From positions 158,548,944 through 158,612,943 of the forward strand of contig BTPG01000004.1 of assembly GCA_036245525.1 (NCBI GenBank): a stretch of 64,000 nucleotides of DNA, in the 5' to 3' direction. Position 1 is the stretch's first letter; every line of letters starts with the position of its first letter. This document shows, piece after piece, positions 1 to 10,010 of the stretch. The position numbers were made by a program, and so were the translations under genes. Below the pieces are notes generated by a model. It ran no database searches, had not been told where the DNA came from, and saw nothing but the letters and a program-made list of their open reading frames with translations. Source of the stretch: Semisulcospira habei. Taxonomy: Eukaryota; Mollusca; Gastropoda; Semisulcospiridae.

Positions 1-247
1 TACTTTAGAACGTTTTGGTGATCTTTACTAGGACAAAACTCGCATCCAAGATGCATCATGAAGAGGGCTACAATATAAGTTATTGGTCGCAGGGGTCCGT
101 GCCGCAAGCACCTGCTACCAATAACGTATTTGTTTTCATTGCTCCACTATTTTTGTAAAAGAAATCAAGAAGATATCTTCCGACCTGGATCACGCCAGAC
201 ATGAGCGACGTCAAAGGGAATATACATTTATACATTATAGACTTATG
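1..247. other. Non-coding stretch, nothing recognised
   Basis: No supported gene, RNA or repeat boundary is visible here. The right edge grades into a copy of recombinase-derived sequence that begins near 248. Confidence 0.4.
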
Positions 248-540
248 ATGTAATTTAAAACCAAGCCCAAACTGTTTGGATGCCTGTGACTGTTTGATCT
301 GTGAACATTTTTTTCACAAGGCATGGCCTATGCCCATTGCGAGAATGCCATTTTGAACTGATGTGTGTCCTCATCAACTAACACCTCCCCACCCTGAACC
401 TGCCACTTTCAAATCGAACAAAGAAAATACAATACTGTCTGTGTCAGAGTTCCTAGAGATTGAGGGCGGCATGCAGTCTGAATCCTGCGAACTCGAGCCG
501 GGAACAAAGTCCTCCTCATCACTGTCTTTAGGTACAGGGC
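248..540 (-). pseudogene. Fused fragment: acidic exon joined to part of a Crypton-type recombinase exon
   Basis: Read on the minus strand, 540-380 gives an acidic serine-rich stretch (SSSQDSD type) that matches the plus-strand exon at 6329-6731. It passes directly into DEDTHQF, which is the internal part of the recombinase exon found at about 5245-5130. The nucleotide match between 250-350 and 5128-5240 is close over about 100 bp. The two parts are separate and oppositely oriented elsewhere in the window, so this looks like a deletion derivative or a processed chimeric copy of one gene family. The recombinase part decays after about ten codons. I infer it is non-functional. Confidence 0.55.
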
Positions 541-834
541 GAGGTATACCAACTCCGCTAAAGTTTATGCTTCATGTGACTTTTGAAAGAGTTAGTTAGT
601 TCGTTCAGATACAGTGGGCAAAGGGTCAAAATTCATGTTTTGGAAGTAGTGTTTAATACATATTTCTTTCAATAGAAAAATCATTTTTGCATCATTCTCT
701 AACAGGTTTTTATTTAAAATTTGATAGTTTTTTTGTTATGAATTTTTTCGTAGGGTAGGGTGTCGACAGTTTTGGTCCGAAAAACAAGATGGCAGCTGAG
801 AAATCTATTTTGTCTTCAGTAACACCGTTTAGCT
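541..834. other. AT-rich non-coding leader of the Mutator-like element
   Basis: No ORF of note. This lies upstream of the transposase gene and may hold the left end of the element, but I could not find a matching terminal inverted repeat to the right of 2914. Confidence 0.3.
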
Positions 835-902
835 TGAAATAATGAGCCTCTCCCTGCAATTACTAAACTCCAAGGGAAATAATGAGCCTCTCCCTGCAAT
901 TA
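835..902. repeat. Two direct copies of a 27-bp sequence
   Basis: The sequence GAAATAATGAGCCTCTCCCT plus seven bases occurs at about 835-861 and again at 876-902, a 41-bp period. It lies about 100 bp before the transposase start codon. Repeated subterminal motifs can be transposase binding sites, but that role is only a guess here. Confidence 0.6.
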
Positions 903-1006
903 ATACACCCCGAGAGTTACTGTTTCTTTGCAAATGGCCACCTCCATGTGAAAGCATGTGATTCTTGACTGGGATTATTATATTCGTGTGTTGTGATAGT
1001 TTGATC

Positions 1007-2914
1007 ATGTCTACAGATCTCAAAAGGAGAGGTGAGAAGCGTAAGAAGAAGAAACCTCCTAAAAATAGATTTGTCAAGGCAAAACGAGTCTGTGAAAATG
1101 CTAGCTTTGATCAGAACGATGACAATGAACCCACATCATCGCAAAACATAAATAATAGTGCAAGTGCCGAACAATCTCAAGACACTGCCACGCCCACTTC
1201 GACATGTTCTGAAAGAAAGCTGTCTGGCATTTACAAGCTATATTATGAATCTGAAACTAGTGAAAGTGAAACAAGTGAGGCAGAGACAGAAACAGTAGAA
1301 CAAGATTCTGTACATGGAAATAGGATAATTGATATTGAACTGCTAGGACAGAACATCTCCTCTCAGCTGGTGTGCAGTTTATGTCATAGTGAAGTTTCAC
1401 TACTAGAATTACAGACGGAAGGTTTAGCAAGCACATTTGCTTTTCACTGCAGCAATGCTAGATGCAAAGGGGGGCAATCTTTTCCTTCCTGTCCACAAAT
1501 CCAAACAACAACAAATCTTACAGTAAATTCAATCAATAGAAGAGCCACATTTGCGATGCGTTGCATAGGCTGTGATCATAGTGATCTTAGAACATTCTGT
1601 GGTATGATGAACATGCCACCCCCTGCTGCAAAGAATACTCATCAGTGCATTATGAACACTTTAGAAAAGACTACAAAATGCACTATGGAAGAAAGCATGA
1701 AAGATGCTGGAAAAAAAGAATATGATCTTGCAGATGAAATAGAAGATGACCAGTGCCGTAACATAGATGTAAGCGGTGATGGTACCTGGATGACTAGGGG
1801 TCATTCTTCAAAGATAGGGGCTGCAAGTGTCATTGGGTGTGTAACTGGGAAGGTGTTGGGCATGGGAACAAGGTCAAAAGTGTGCAAATCCTGTGAAAAG
1901 TATGAAAAGGTAGATAAAAACAGTGAAAAATATCAGACATGGCAAGCCAATCATGCTGACAGCTGTACAAAAAATCACACGGGCACATCAGGGTCTATGG
2001 AACAAGGCATTATCAAAGACATATTCTGTTCCTCTGTTGACAATCACAAACTCAGATACACTAGATATATTGGTGATGGTGATACACACTCTTTCAAATG
2101 TGTACATGATGCAAAACCCTATGGCGAGGAAATACAGGTTGAAAAAATTGAATGTGTCGGGCATATTCAGAAACGAATGGGCACACGACTGCGACAGCTG
2201 AAAAAAAACATGGGAAACAGGAAATTAGCAGATGGAAAAACAATTGGAGGGAAAGCTAGGCTGACAAAGGATAAAATAGATAGCATTCAGACTCATTATG
2301 GAAATGCAATCAGGGGAAATAAAAATAATTTAGTGGCAATGGGACAAGCAGTATGGGCCATCTTCTTTCATTACAATTCAACAGATGTTGAACCAACGCA
2401 CAATTTTTGCAAAGATTCTTGGTGTCCATACAGACAAGCAGTTGCATCAGGCACTGTAGACAGGTACAGGCACACTTCTAGTTTACCTAGGGCAGTTTTA
2501 GATGAAATTAAACCCATTTTTAAAGATTTATCAAACACACAGCTCTTGAAAAAGTGTCTTGAAGGTTACACTCAAAACGCCAACGAGTCGCTCAATGGAC
2601 TTATTTGGAAATATTGCCCCAAAAGAGGTAATCATGGACTTGTTTCTGTAAATACTTCAGTCCATATTGCTGTAGCAGTCTTCAATGATGGAGTTTCAGC
2701 TCTGGGAAACATTCTGTCTAAACTGGGATTGTGTGTTGGCAAATTTACCAAAGACTTTCTGATGTTGAAAGATACTTTGCGCGTTCAAAATGCTCAGCGT
2801 CAAGCCAACAGGGCAACATATGAGCAACGAAGAGCAAGGAGAAGGTGCAGGCTGGCACTGGAGGACCAGCAGGATGAAGCTGAAGGATTTCCTTACTTGG
2901 CAGGGGGGCATTAG
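1007..2914 (+). CDS. Mutator-like (MULE) transposase
   Basis: A 635-codon ORF. I chose the ATG at 1007; the frame is open further upstream, but only to a TTG at 965. Residues 1-100 are basic and then acidic and serine-rich, which suggests a nuclear, DNA-binding N-terminus. Paired cysteines follow (CSLC, then CSNARC, then CIGC). The core holds the family signature GDGTW (Asp258), GDGDT (Asp357) and NESLN (Glu527), which I take as the DDE triad of animal Mutator-like transposases. The C-terminus is Arg-rich. The frame has no stop or frameshift over 1.9 kb and uses a single exon, so this copy may be recent or still capable of making protein. I could not identify terminal inverted repeats or a 9-bp target duplication. 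Function: DNA cleavage and transfer in the nucleus for its own element. Confidence 0.8.
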   Translation: MSTDLKRRGEKRKKKKPPKNRFVKAKRVCENASFDQNDDNEPTSSQNINNSASAEQSQDTATPTSTCSERKLSGIYKLYYESETSESETSEAETETVEQDSVHGNRIIDIELLGQNISSQLVCSLCHSEVSLLELQTEGLASTFAFHCSNARCKGGQSFPSCPQIQTTTNLTVNSINRRATFAMRCIGCDHSDLRTFCGMMNMPPPAAKNTHQCIMNTLEKTTKCTMEESMKDAGKKEYDLADEIEDDQCRNIDVSGDGTWMTRGHSSKIGAASVIGCVTGKVLGMGTRSKVCKSCEKYEKVDKNSEKYQTWQANHADSCTKNHTGTSGSMEQGIIKDIFCSSVDNHKLRYTRYIGDGDTHSFKCVHDAKPYGEEIQVEKIECVGHIQKRMGTRLRQLKKNMGNRKLADGKTIGGKARLTKDKIDSIQTHYGNAIRGNKNNLVAMGQAVWAIFFHYNSTDVEPTHNFCKDSWCPYRQAVASGTVDRYRHTSSLPRAVLDEIKPIFKDLSNTQLLKKCLEGYTQNANESLNGLIWKYCPKRGNHGLVSVNTSVHIAVAVFNDGVSALGNILSKLGLCVGKFTKDFLMLKDTLRVQNAQRQANRATYEQRRARRRCRLALEDQQDEAEGFPYLAGGH

Positions 2915-3889
2915 TGGACATAAGGTAGGATCATGTGCTGTTTTGTGTATTATTTTTCCTTCGCCGAAGTTTGCGAAAATTGCCAGGTATTGTTCATTTT
3001 TCCCACACTGTACTCACAAATATTAACCAATTACCATAATATTTGGTGTGCAGCTTCTTCATACCAATACCTAGCTATTGTCATACCAAAATTAGTATAG
3101 CTGTTTTTGTTTTTTTGATATTAAATTTTTTAATTAACAAAATTACAAACTTGAAGTGTCAAATTTCATGTGCCTGTACAAAACAAACAAATACTGATAT
3201 AAAAATTCTGGTATGACAAAAGCTTCATTTTATGGCGCAGTTTAAAACTAAAAAAGAATTAAGGGGAAAAAAACAACTGTTTAGAATTGGCACTGGCAAA
3301 AAGTTTGGGTTTTTGGGCCATTGAAAATTTAGAATAAATTAGCATAATTAATTAAAATTAATATTAAAACTTTAAACTGTATCAAACAAACATTTTTCCT
3401 AGTTACAGACATGTCTCCTGCAATACCATGCCAAATTTCAAGCATGTAGCTTGAATATATCTCTTGTTAGAAAAATAAGAAAAAATGAACCGTCCAGCCA
3501 CCGTATCTGCTACCTTAACTCCGAGCTGGCAACTAAGGCCATCTCACGGCGGACTTTTGAAAGAATGCATAGCATGCAAGTGTACCTTATAATAACAACC
3601 AACACAATCATGACACTCTTGTAATAAATCATTTGTTGAATTTTTTTATTATCTTGTGTTTCGTCCCGAGTCACTGGAGTTGCAAAGCTAAGTGTTTTTA
3701 CAGTATATCATGCCCATTTCATTTCAGAGCACGCCCAAGTGTACTTATTCAGCACAACCTATAACACCATTAAAAGGCCAATCTGTCATGCGATTTTATT
3801 GCCTTTTCTGACATGTGTGATTGTGATCGAAAGTAACTTCACAGAGAACACCTGCACTGTGTGTGTGATACGTAAGAAAACATCTCAAT
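2915..3889. other. AT-rich non-coding region
   Basis: No supported gene. It contains long A/T-rich stretches with short direct repeats and a fragment of a dispersed short element at 3520-3554. It may include the 3' part of the Mutator-like element. Confidence 0.35.
3520..3554 (+). repeat. Fragment of a short dispersed element (also at 22333 and 37629)
   Basis: The motif CTAAGGCCATCTCACGGCGG occurs here, again with changes at about 22333-22372 (followed by an A-rich tail), and on the minus strand at 37629-37681. The 37629 copy is a clean insertion with a 14-bp target duplication, so the motif belongs to a mobile short element. Confidence 0.6.
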
Positions 3890-5589
3890 TCATTTCTTTT
3901 GTAACTTTTTCAGTCTGTTGCGGATGTAATCCTTAATGTTTGTCCAGCGTCTATGTCTAAGTGCGAACTCTTCTGCGATTGCCTGCTCTATCTTGGCCTT
4001 TCGAGGAAGTTTGTTCATGACAAGGTGTGTCTTGAAACGAGTTTTAACAGCTTTCTCTTCAGCTTTCCACCATGGTTTCCTTGAAACTCTAGCTTTCTTT
4101 CGAACAGGAGATGATGAAGTACTGTCATCATCAAAACTATCTAGATTTTCATCAGGCGCTGGACATCTTTTCTCTGTCATGCTCATTGATTCCTGTGTTG
4201 TTGACTTGGTACTTGCTTCATTCACAGGTGCTGTTTTCCCAGAGACCTCTCTGCAAGTTTTTGATGTGTCTTCATTGTCAAAGCCAATCTCTTCATCACC
4301 CAACTCATCTCTAATGCAACTCTCAAAATCTGTCATCCCTTTGATAACTGACAGAAGAATCTTCGCCACTTTTGCCTTTTGGAGGACGTCTTGAGGTTGG
4401 CGGTAGATATGGCGATGTATCCGAATATCATGACCAAGAAAATCTGCCAGCTGATCCTGATCCAACTCTGAGATGACCATGGACTGAGCCAAAGTTGCAA
4501 CCTGCTTCCGTAACTGAGTAAATGGGAACATGGCTGGGTTTGACACTCGTGCGTGCAGTGCATGTTCCTTTAGAACATCATGGCCTCTGTAAGGCCTCTG
4601 ACCAGAAGGTGTGGCAAAAATGTACTTGGAACTAGCTAGAGCTGGCACTGATTGCCTCATTTGAAGGATTCTGTCCACAGTTGTCATCGTCTTCTTTGTC
4701 AGCAAAACGGGAACACTCCTATTAAACTTGCCTCTGATTTCCACTCGCTGAAAATGATTCACCATTTTCTTCTCAACCTCTGTGAGACCTTTCAAGATAT
4801 CTTGATTGGTGATCATTCCAATCTTAGCATTCTGGAAGTCTGATACCTTCATTCTCTGAAGTTCTCCCCCTCGTTTTCTGTTGAAAAGTGATATGGCACA
4901 AAGAGTTGCTTTAACCACTGTCGGATAATCTTCCAAACCATCCTTGTCTCAAGCAGCTTTTGAACTTTGCTAACATCTTCACATAATGGGATGAGCTTGG
5001 GTTTGTTCATCGTCATTTTCCCAACCGACTGGGCTGCCTTAGCTGACACACAATCATACCAGTCCCCGGTAAAGACAGAGTCAAACCGTTCGGCCTCAGA
5101 GAGCTCGAGCAGCCACCTCTCATCTAAACCAAGCCCAAGCTGTTTGGATGCCTTTGACTGTTTGATCTGTGAACATTTTTTCAAGGCATGGCCTATGCGC
5201 ATTGCGAGATTGCCTTTTTTGAACTGATGTGTGTCCTCATCAAATTCTGCTAGCTCTTTTACAGCCAGGACAACATGATCAAAGCTAGCTGAATTGATCA
5301 CAGCATTGAAACTGGCGATTTTCATTTCTGACATCACTCTGAGAGTCTTTAATAGTCTCCCCAACTCCCGCATCCTGGAACTTATTTGTCCAGCCGTGTG
5401 TTCTTCAATGTCCCTGCGGTCAAATAACCTCTTTCCATACTCAAGAAGCAAGGGGTCAGTTCTGATGAGACGGCTTATCTCATCATCTCTCTGTCTGGCT
5501 AATACCTTATGATAGAAGGAAGAGTCAACGTCTAAAGGTATTGGAAGCATTAGCCTCCCAAGCCTTGCGGCCTCACCTCTTTTAGTGAA
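3890..5589 (-). pseudogene. Crypton-type tyrosine recombinase, one frameshift
   Basis: The minus strand encodes two overlapping frames: 5589-4849 (N-terminal, after a TTTCAG splice acceptor near 5590) and 4936-3890 (catalytic). The first part carries the helical region typical of animal Crypton-like proteins (LAMRIGHALKKC). The second carries the tyrosine recombinase core: NRKRGGE with the first Arg, LRKQVAT in the second-Arg region, and FLGHDIRIHRHIYR with the His and the candidate nucleophile Tyr. After an acidic linker with KKARV-type basic residues, the last 65 residues look like a SANT/Myb-like DNA-binding domain (WWKAEEKAV, then RRWTNIKDYIRNRL). The frames shift between about 4900 and 4960. 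The first methionine at 5550 is internal to the exon, not a real start. Upstream exons were not found. Role: site-specific recombination of a Crypton element. The break and missing exons suggest it is dead. Confidence 0.75.
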
Positions 5590-5864
5590 CTGAAACTCTC
5601 CTGAATATGCTAATTTACATAAACCAATGAAAAATTAGTTTGCGGCATATTTCCGGCCTCATCTAAAACCCTAACTCAGATGTCTGCTATGGATCATACT
5701 TGACTGTGCAAAAAGCCGTGATGCTAAACTATCAGTTTTGATCGGAGGACAAGGCTGGTATAGATTTGTGGCAAAATGTCTACCGAGTCTGTTCAGTTCG
5801 AGGTTTTAGGCGGATGGTTGCTTTGAGGGTTGAAAACTGATCTGGAATCACAGTGCTTCGTCAA

Positions 5865-5998
5865 TTCGTGGGCGTCTTCATTTCCAACCTTGTATTTTGT
5901 CTTGAGCTTAGTATAGGCGCTGGCGCGCACGCGGTGGCGCAGTGGATTTGCATTAGTCAAATCTGCTATCATTGGACCCCTATGATACGCACATACGT
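5865..5998 (+). repeat. Dispersed repeat copy (pairs with 9652-9785)
   Basis: About 130 bp here matches 9652-9785 closely, including GGCGTCTTC, TTGTATTTTGTCTTGAGCTT and GCGCGCACGCGGTGGCG. Both copies end near a shared GGACCCC motif. The element is unnamed and has no ORF. Confidence 0.7.
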
Positions 5999-6328
5999 CG
6001 CTTCGCGCCAAATGTACGTTCAGCAGCGAGATTAGCGTAACTAGACATGACAATTTTTTTTTAATTTTGTGTTACTTCAATTGTTAGAGGTCTAGCCTGC
6101 CTGCCTTTGACATCATGGACATGCTGTTAAATTCGCCCCACCGTGACACGTCCGAAAAGTCCCTTCTGTAAATAGAAGGGACTTAAAAATAAAAGGAAGC
6201 ACAGAAAAAATTCATGTATTCCTGTCTTGTTTTTCTTCATGACTCTTTTTATTCTTCTGCAAGGCCCCTTAAACCAAAATTGTGCTATTTCTGTCCTAAT
6301 GCAGCTTTTTTTTTTTTTGTCTGTCCAG

Positions 6329-6731
6329 TTGGATGAACCTGAGAGTGCAAGCTCATGTGAAGACAGTGATGACGAGGACTTTGTTCCTGGCTCGAGTTCA
6401 CAGGATTCAGACTGCGTGCCACCATCAATCTCTGGGAACTCTGACACAGACAGTATTGTATTTCCTTTGTTAGATTTGAAAGTGGCAGGTTTAGGGTGGG
6501 GAGGTGTTAGTGAAGCAAGTACCAGTAAGGTGCATGCAAGCTCATCGGAATATAAAGACAGTGATGACAGGGACTTTGTTCCCGGCTCGAGTTCACAGGA
6601 TTCAGACTGCGTGCTGCCATCAATCTCTGGGAACTGTGACACAGACAGTATTGTATTTCCTTTGTTAGATTTGAAAGTGGCAGGTTCAGTGTTGGTAGGT
6701 GTTAGTGAAGCAAGTACCAGCAAGGTGCAAG
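6329..6731 (+). CDS. Acidic serine-rich exon with an internal tandem duplication
   Basis: A polypyrimidine tract and TGTCCAG acceptor at about 6305-6328 precede an open frame that ends at a possible donor (CAAG|GTGCAA, near 6724, or a second GT at 6732). The encoded stretch repeats once with a period of roughly 190 bp: SCEDSDDEDFVPGSSSQDSD at about 6353-6412 and KDSDDRDFVPGSSSQDSD at about 6556-6609, each followed by DTDSIVFPLLDLKVAG. A third copy lies at 363-540 on the other strand, fused to recombinase sequence. I infer it is an N-terminal exon of a Crypton-like gene, now inverted relative to the catalytic part at 3890-5589. It may not be expressed. Confidence 0.4.
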
Positions 6732-6814
6732 GTGCAGTTTGCAGAAACTGGTGAATTAGGGGGCGGCAATGAGAATGTGGATAGGCAGAAGAAACATGAC
6801 GTTTTTAGGTTTTA

Positions 6815-7125
6815 ATGGTTAGGATAGAGTACCGCAGTTACTCCCAACCTTATTTTATGATGCTGTGATTCATTTAGAGGCCACAGTGGCTGAATCTGCT
6901 GCTCTACCCCCATTTTACCAGTACGCAAAGCAACGCAAAATGATCATAAAAATTGATTATGTCATACTCCTCTGTTTAAATAGTTTTGTTGCCAGTTTTC
7001 TTAACAAAGTATGCACATCGAGTATAAAATTTGTGATCATTTCATTAATTTCCATGTGACCCATCAATTTAATTGTAATTCTGTTTTGTTAAAGCATAAA
7101 AAGGGGGAAACGTCTGTAAAGAGGG
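6815..7125 (+). repeat. Left arm of a 310-bp inverted repeat
   Basis: This arm is complementary to 8645-8960. The match is high over the whole length, for example TTACTCCCAACCT, GTGGCTGAATCTGCTGC, CATACTCCTCTGTTTAAA and TGACCCATCAATTTAATTGT. About 1.5 kb lies between the arms, filled by a SINE and a LINE relic. The pair could be the terminal repeats of a foldback or DNA transposon. Confidence 0.8.
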
Positions 7126-7191
7126 CCTGCCGTTAAAAAAAACTTAATAGAACAGCAAGACTGTAGTAAATGGCACATTCAGCAGTCTTGG

Positions 7192-7606
7192 GGCGGTCCG
7201 TGGCGCAGTGGTTAAGGCGCCTGCCACCAATGCTAAAGGTGTGAGGTTCGATTACGGGTTCCGGTGTCGGATTTTTCTCCTCTAGTAAGTGTCACCGTTA
7301 ATTCGGGCGGACCGTTGGGGGTTCTTTCTCCGGGCTCTTCCTCCCCCTCCACTTTGGTATCAGTTTCAGCCCACTTAATAAAATTTCAAATAAAAACGAT
7401 TTTGAATTTCCAAAAAACTACTGTAGCTCGCTTGGGCTTGCCCTTAGCACCACGTGAATGTTCTGTGTTTATGTACAGTCTGTGAGTGAATGCGCGTGAT
7501 TCACATGAGCGTGCTTGTTGGGTTTAGTTTGCGGCGGCGCTTTGAGCCGATTTTCAATTGGGATAAAGCGCCTATTTAATGCGCTTATTATTATTATTAT
7601 TATTGT
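7192..7606 (+). mobile_element. tRNA-derived SINE
   Basis: The head carries RNA polymerase III box A-like sequence (GTGGCGCAGTGGTTAAGGCG) and, after normal spacing, box B (GGTTCGATT), as in a tRNA. The body continues for about 330 bp, and the 3' end is GCGCTTATTATTATTATTAT, an ATT microsatellite tail. The same kind of tail ends the LINE fragments at 24470-25503 and 54083-54594, so this SINE probably used that LINE group's machinery (inference). It sits between the arms of the inverted repeat 6815-7125 / 8645-8960. Confidence 0.75.
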
Positions 7607-7611
7607 CAAAC

Positions 7612-8310
7612 TCAGGGAAGGTTACCTCAGGGACGTGATGTGTCTGATGCTGTTCTTGGTCTACATTAATGACATCAGTACAGTACATCAGTACCAAGGA
7701 TCGTGTCGAACATCCTCCATGCGGATGACTTTGTCAAGTGGAATGCAGCAGAATATACTGAAATAGCCTCCTGCAGAATCCAGTATGCTGCCAATAGTCA
7801 GCAGCTGGAATGAAAGATGTCCACTCAAACTGAGCTAGACCATCTCTTTCAATCAGATGGAAGAGATCACCTTGAAAACTGGAGACCTTCCAATACCAAA
7901 GACAGACAGACCAACTTTACTAGCAACAAATAAATTACTGGATTCAGGTGGAGGCCTCACATCAAAGCCATGGAAGCTAGCGTTGCGGGAAAAAGTCCCT
8001 GATGAAGAAACTGGTGGGGACCACATTGGCACAAATTACAACAACAACCTGGTGCAAGCAAACACCAGTTCGTTCAGACGAGTAGTGGGGTACCAAGATA
8101 CTTCAACAATATGAAACACTCCCTGCACAACCAAACATGCCAGGCTTGACAAGATGCAGAACATGGGTCATTATCCTGATGCAGTGACATTCTTAGACCT
8201 ATCTGGAGTATTTCTTAACATTGGGAGGAACCATGAAACTTTATTAAGCATATTCATATTTACACCTTTCTAGACGAAAATAAATGAGAAGAAAAGACCA
8301 TACTAGATCC
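7612..8310 (+). pseudogene. Relic of a non-LTR retrotransposon reverse transcriptase
   Basis: Short frames carry decayed reverse transcriptase motifs: LFLVYINDI near 7654, then HADDF (the YADD-type catalytic box) near 7720, then the thumb-like stretch at 7857-8114. Frames change several times and stops are frequent. It belongs to the APE-type LINE group (Jockey or RTE-like). The exact clade cannot be told by eye. Confidence 0.6.
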
Positions 8311-8644
8311 GCCTTACGCTAGGTAAAAGAGCTCCTAAAAGATCAGCTAGTTTCACTCATTCAGTCTATCATATTTGCCTTTTTTCTTCAATAAACAAAA
8401 GCAAACAAATTGATTGATCACATTTTGATCAAAATACAGTCCAACGTTCCACATATTTTACGGACATTAAAGGGTTCGGAGACACGACACCTCCCTGAGA
8501 TACATCTTCCCTGAGTTTGACAAGACTAATGAGTGTGCCGTTCACTTCAATCATGCAATTCTGTTGGAGAGGAAGTCTTTCAGCCATCAGTACATCATCA
8601 TTCATGCCTCGAAATCCAGAGGGTAAAAGCTTTAGCAGCAGCCC

Positions 8645-8960
8645 CTGTCTACAGACTCCCCCCTCCCCTTTTTATGTTTTTAATCCAAAATAGTTACAAT
8701 TAAATTGATGGGTCACATTGAAATTAATGATATGATCACAGATTTTTATACTCACTGTGCATACTTGGTTTAAAAAAAACTGGAAACAAAATCATTTAAA
8801 CAGAGGAGTATGACGTAAGCAATTTTTGGGATCATTTTGCGTTCCTATGCGTACTGATAAAATGGGGGTAGGGCAGCAGATTCAGCCACTGTGAACCTAA
8901 ATGCGTCACAGCATCATAAAATCAGGTTGGGAGTAACTGTGATACTCTACCCTTACCAAT
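8645..8960 (-). repeat. Right arm of the 310-bp inverted repeat
   Basis: Reverse complement of 6815-7125 with scattered substitutions and small indels. See that entry. Confidence 0.8.
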
Positions 8961-9640
8961 AAAACCTTTAAGAAAAAAGACCTATCAGTTGTATACAAAA
9001 TTTTCTGAGGGCATTGGAAACATTTTTTTTTTCTTCGATTTTGCGGAAATGGCTATTTACTGGGTGCACAAATACCATCACTGTGAGCCACACATTCAAT
9101 ATTTTTTTTATTCTGCTTTTACTGAGGATGCAGACGGTATGCCTTGACATCATATTGCCTGATTTGGGCTCCTGTAATAAATTCTGATTTATTTACAGGA
9201 AAATGTTTCTGAAGCTCACTTTAGAATCCGAGAAGAGCGTAAATGGGGGTACCCTTGCGCCATCGGCTATATCTCTGGTGTGTTCCTAAGGATTTTAGGG
9301 GAAACATGGCTTAAACATCTTAGGACATCCTAAGGTACACTTTGAAACCCATCTTATTGAGTATTGTGGGTGAGGGGCGGGGGGGGTGGGGGGGGGAAGG
9401 GGGGGTGCACGGTAGCCAAGAATGGCTCACGGAGTATAGGTACATATTTCCCCCAGCCCAAAAAGGCCTAATTTAATGGAGTCTGGTTTAAACACTGCTC
9501 AGTTGTCAATATCTTTTCGAGTAATTCTCCTCGACTTTAGAGTAAACACGACAGAAAACAATGGCTCTCTCCTAAAGGGTTTAACGTTCAACTTTAAATG
9601 TTAAGTGAGAGGTCCGTGCATGCTTGGATACTTTCGGCCA
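8961..9640. other. Non-coding, with a G-rich tract
   Basis: No supported gene. A strongly G-rich tract lies at about 9368-9406. The right part grades into the repeat that starts near 9640. Confidence 0.4.
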
Positions 9641-10002
9641 CATCTAAAATTTCGCGGGCGTCTTCGTTTCCAACCTTGTATTTTGTCTTGAGCTTAGAAT
9701 AGGCACTGGCGCGCACGCGGTGGCGAAACGGATTTGCATTAGTCAAAGCTACTATCATCGGACCCCTGGGGTGTGTATGTATGTATTTTACGCACACTTG
9801 CCGGCCTCTCGTGACCCTTGACTTTTCCAAGGGGTCATCCAAATTAGTATGCATAGATAGGTCTTACCATCAGGTATATCTGTACCAAACTTGATTTGAA
9901 GTTGTGAATAGTATTTGATAACAAACATCTTTTTGTCAAAATATGGCTATTTTGAACCTATTTCCGGAGCTCTTGTGACCTGTGACCTTTCTGAGGGATA
10001 GA

Positions 10003-10010
10003 CCAAATTG
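10003..10010. repeat. Target-site duplication, left copy
   Basis: CCAAATTG, 8 bp, identical to 11380-11387. An 8-bp duplication is the hallmark of hAT transposons. Confidence 0.85.

Noticed and set aside
7192..7270. A functional tRNA gene
   Set aside because: Box A and box B are present, but the sequence continues into a SINE body with an ATT tail and does not form a convincing acceptor stem.
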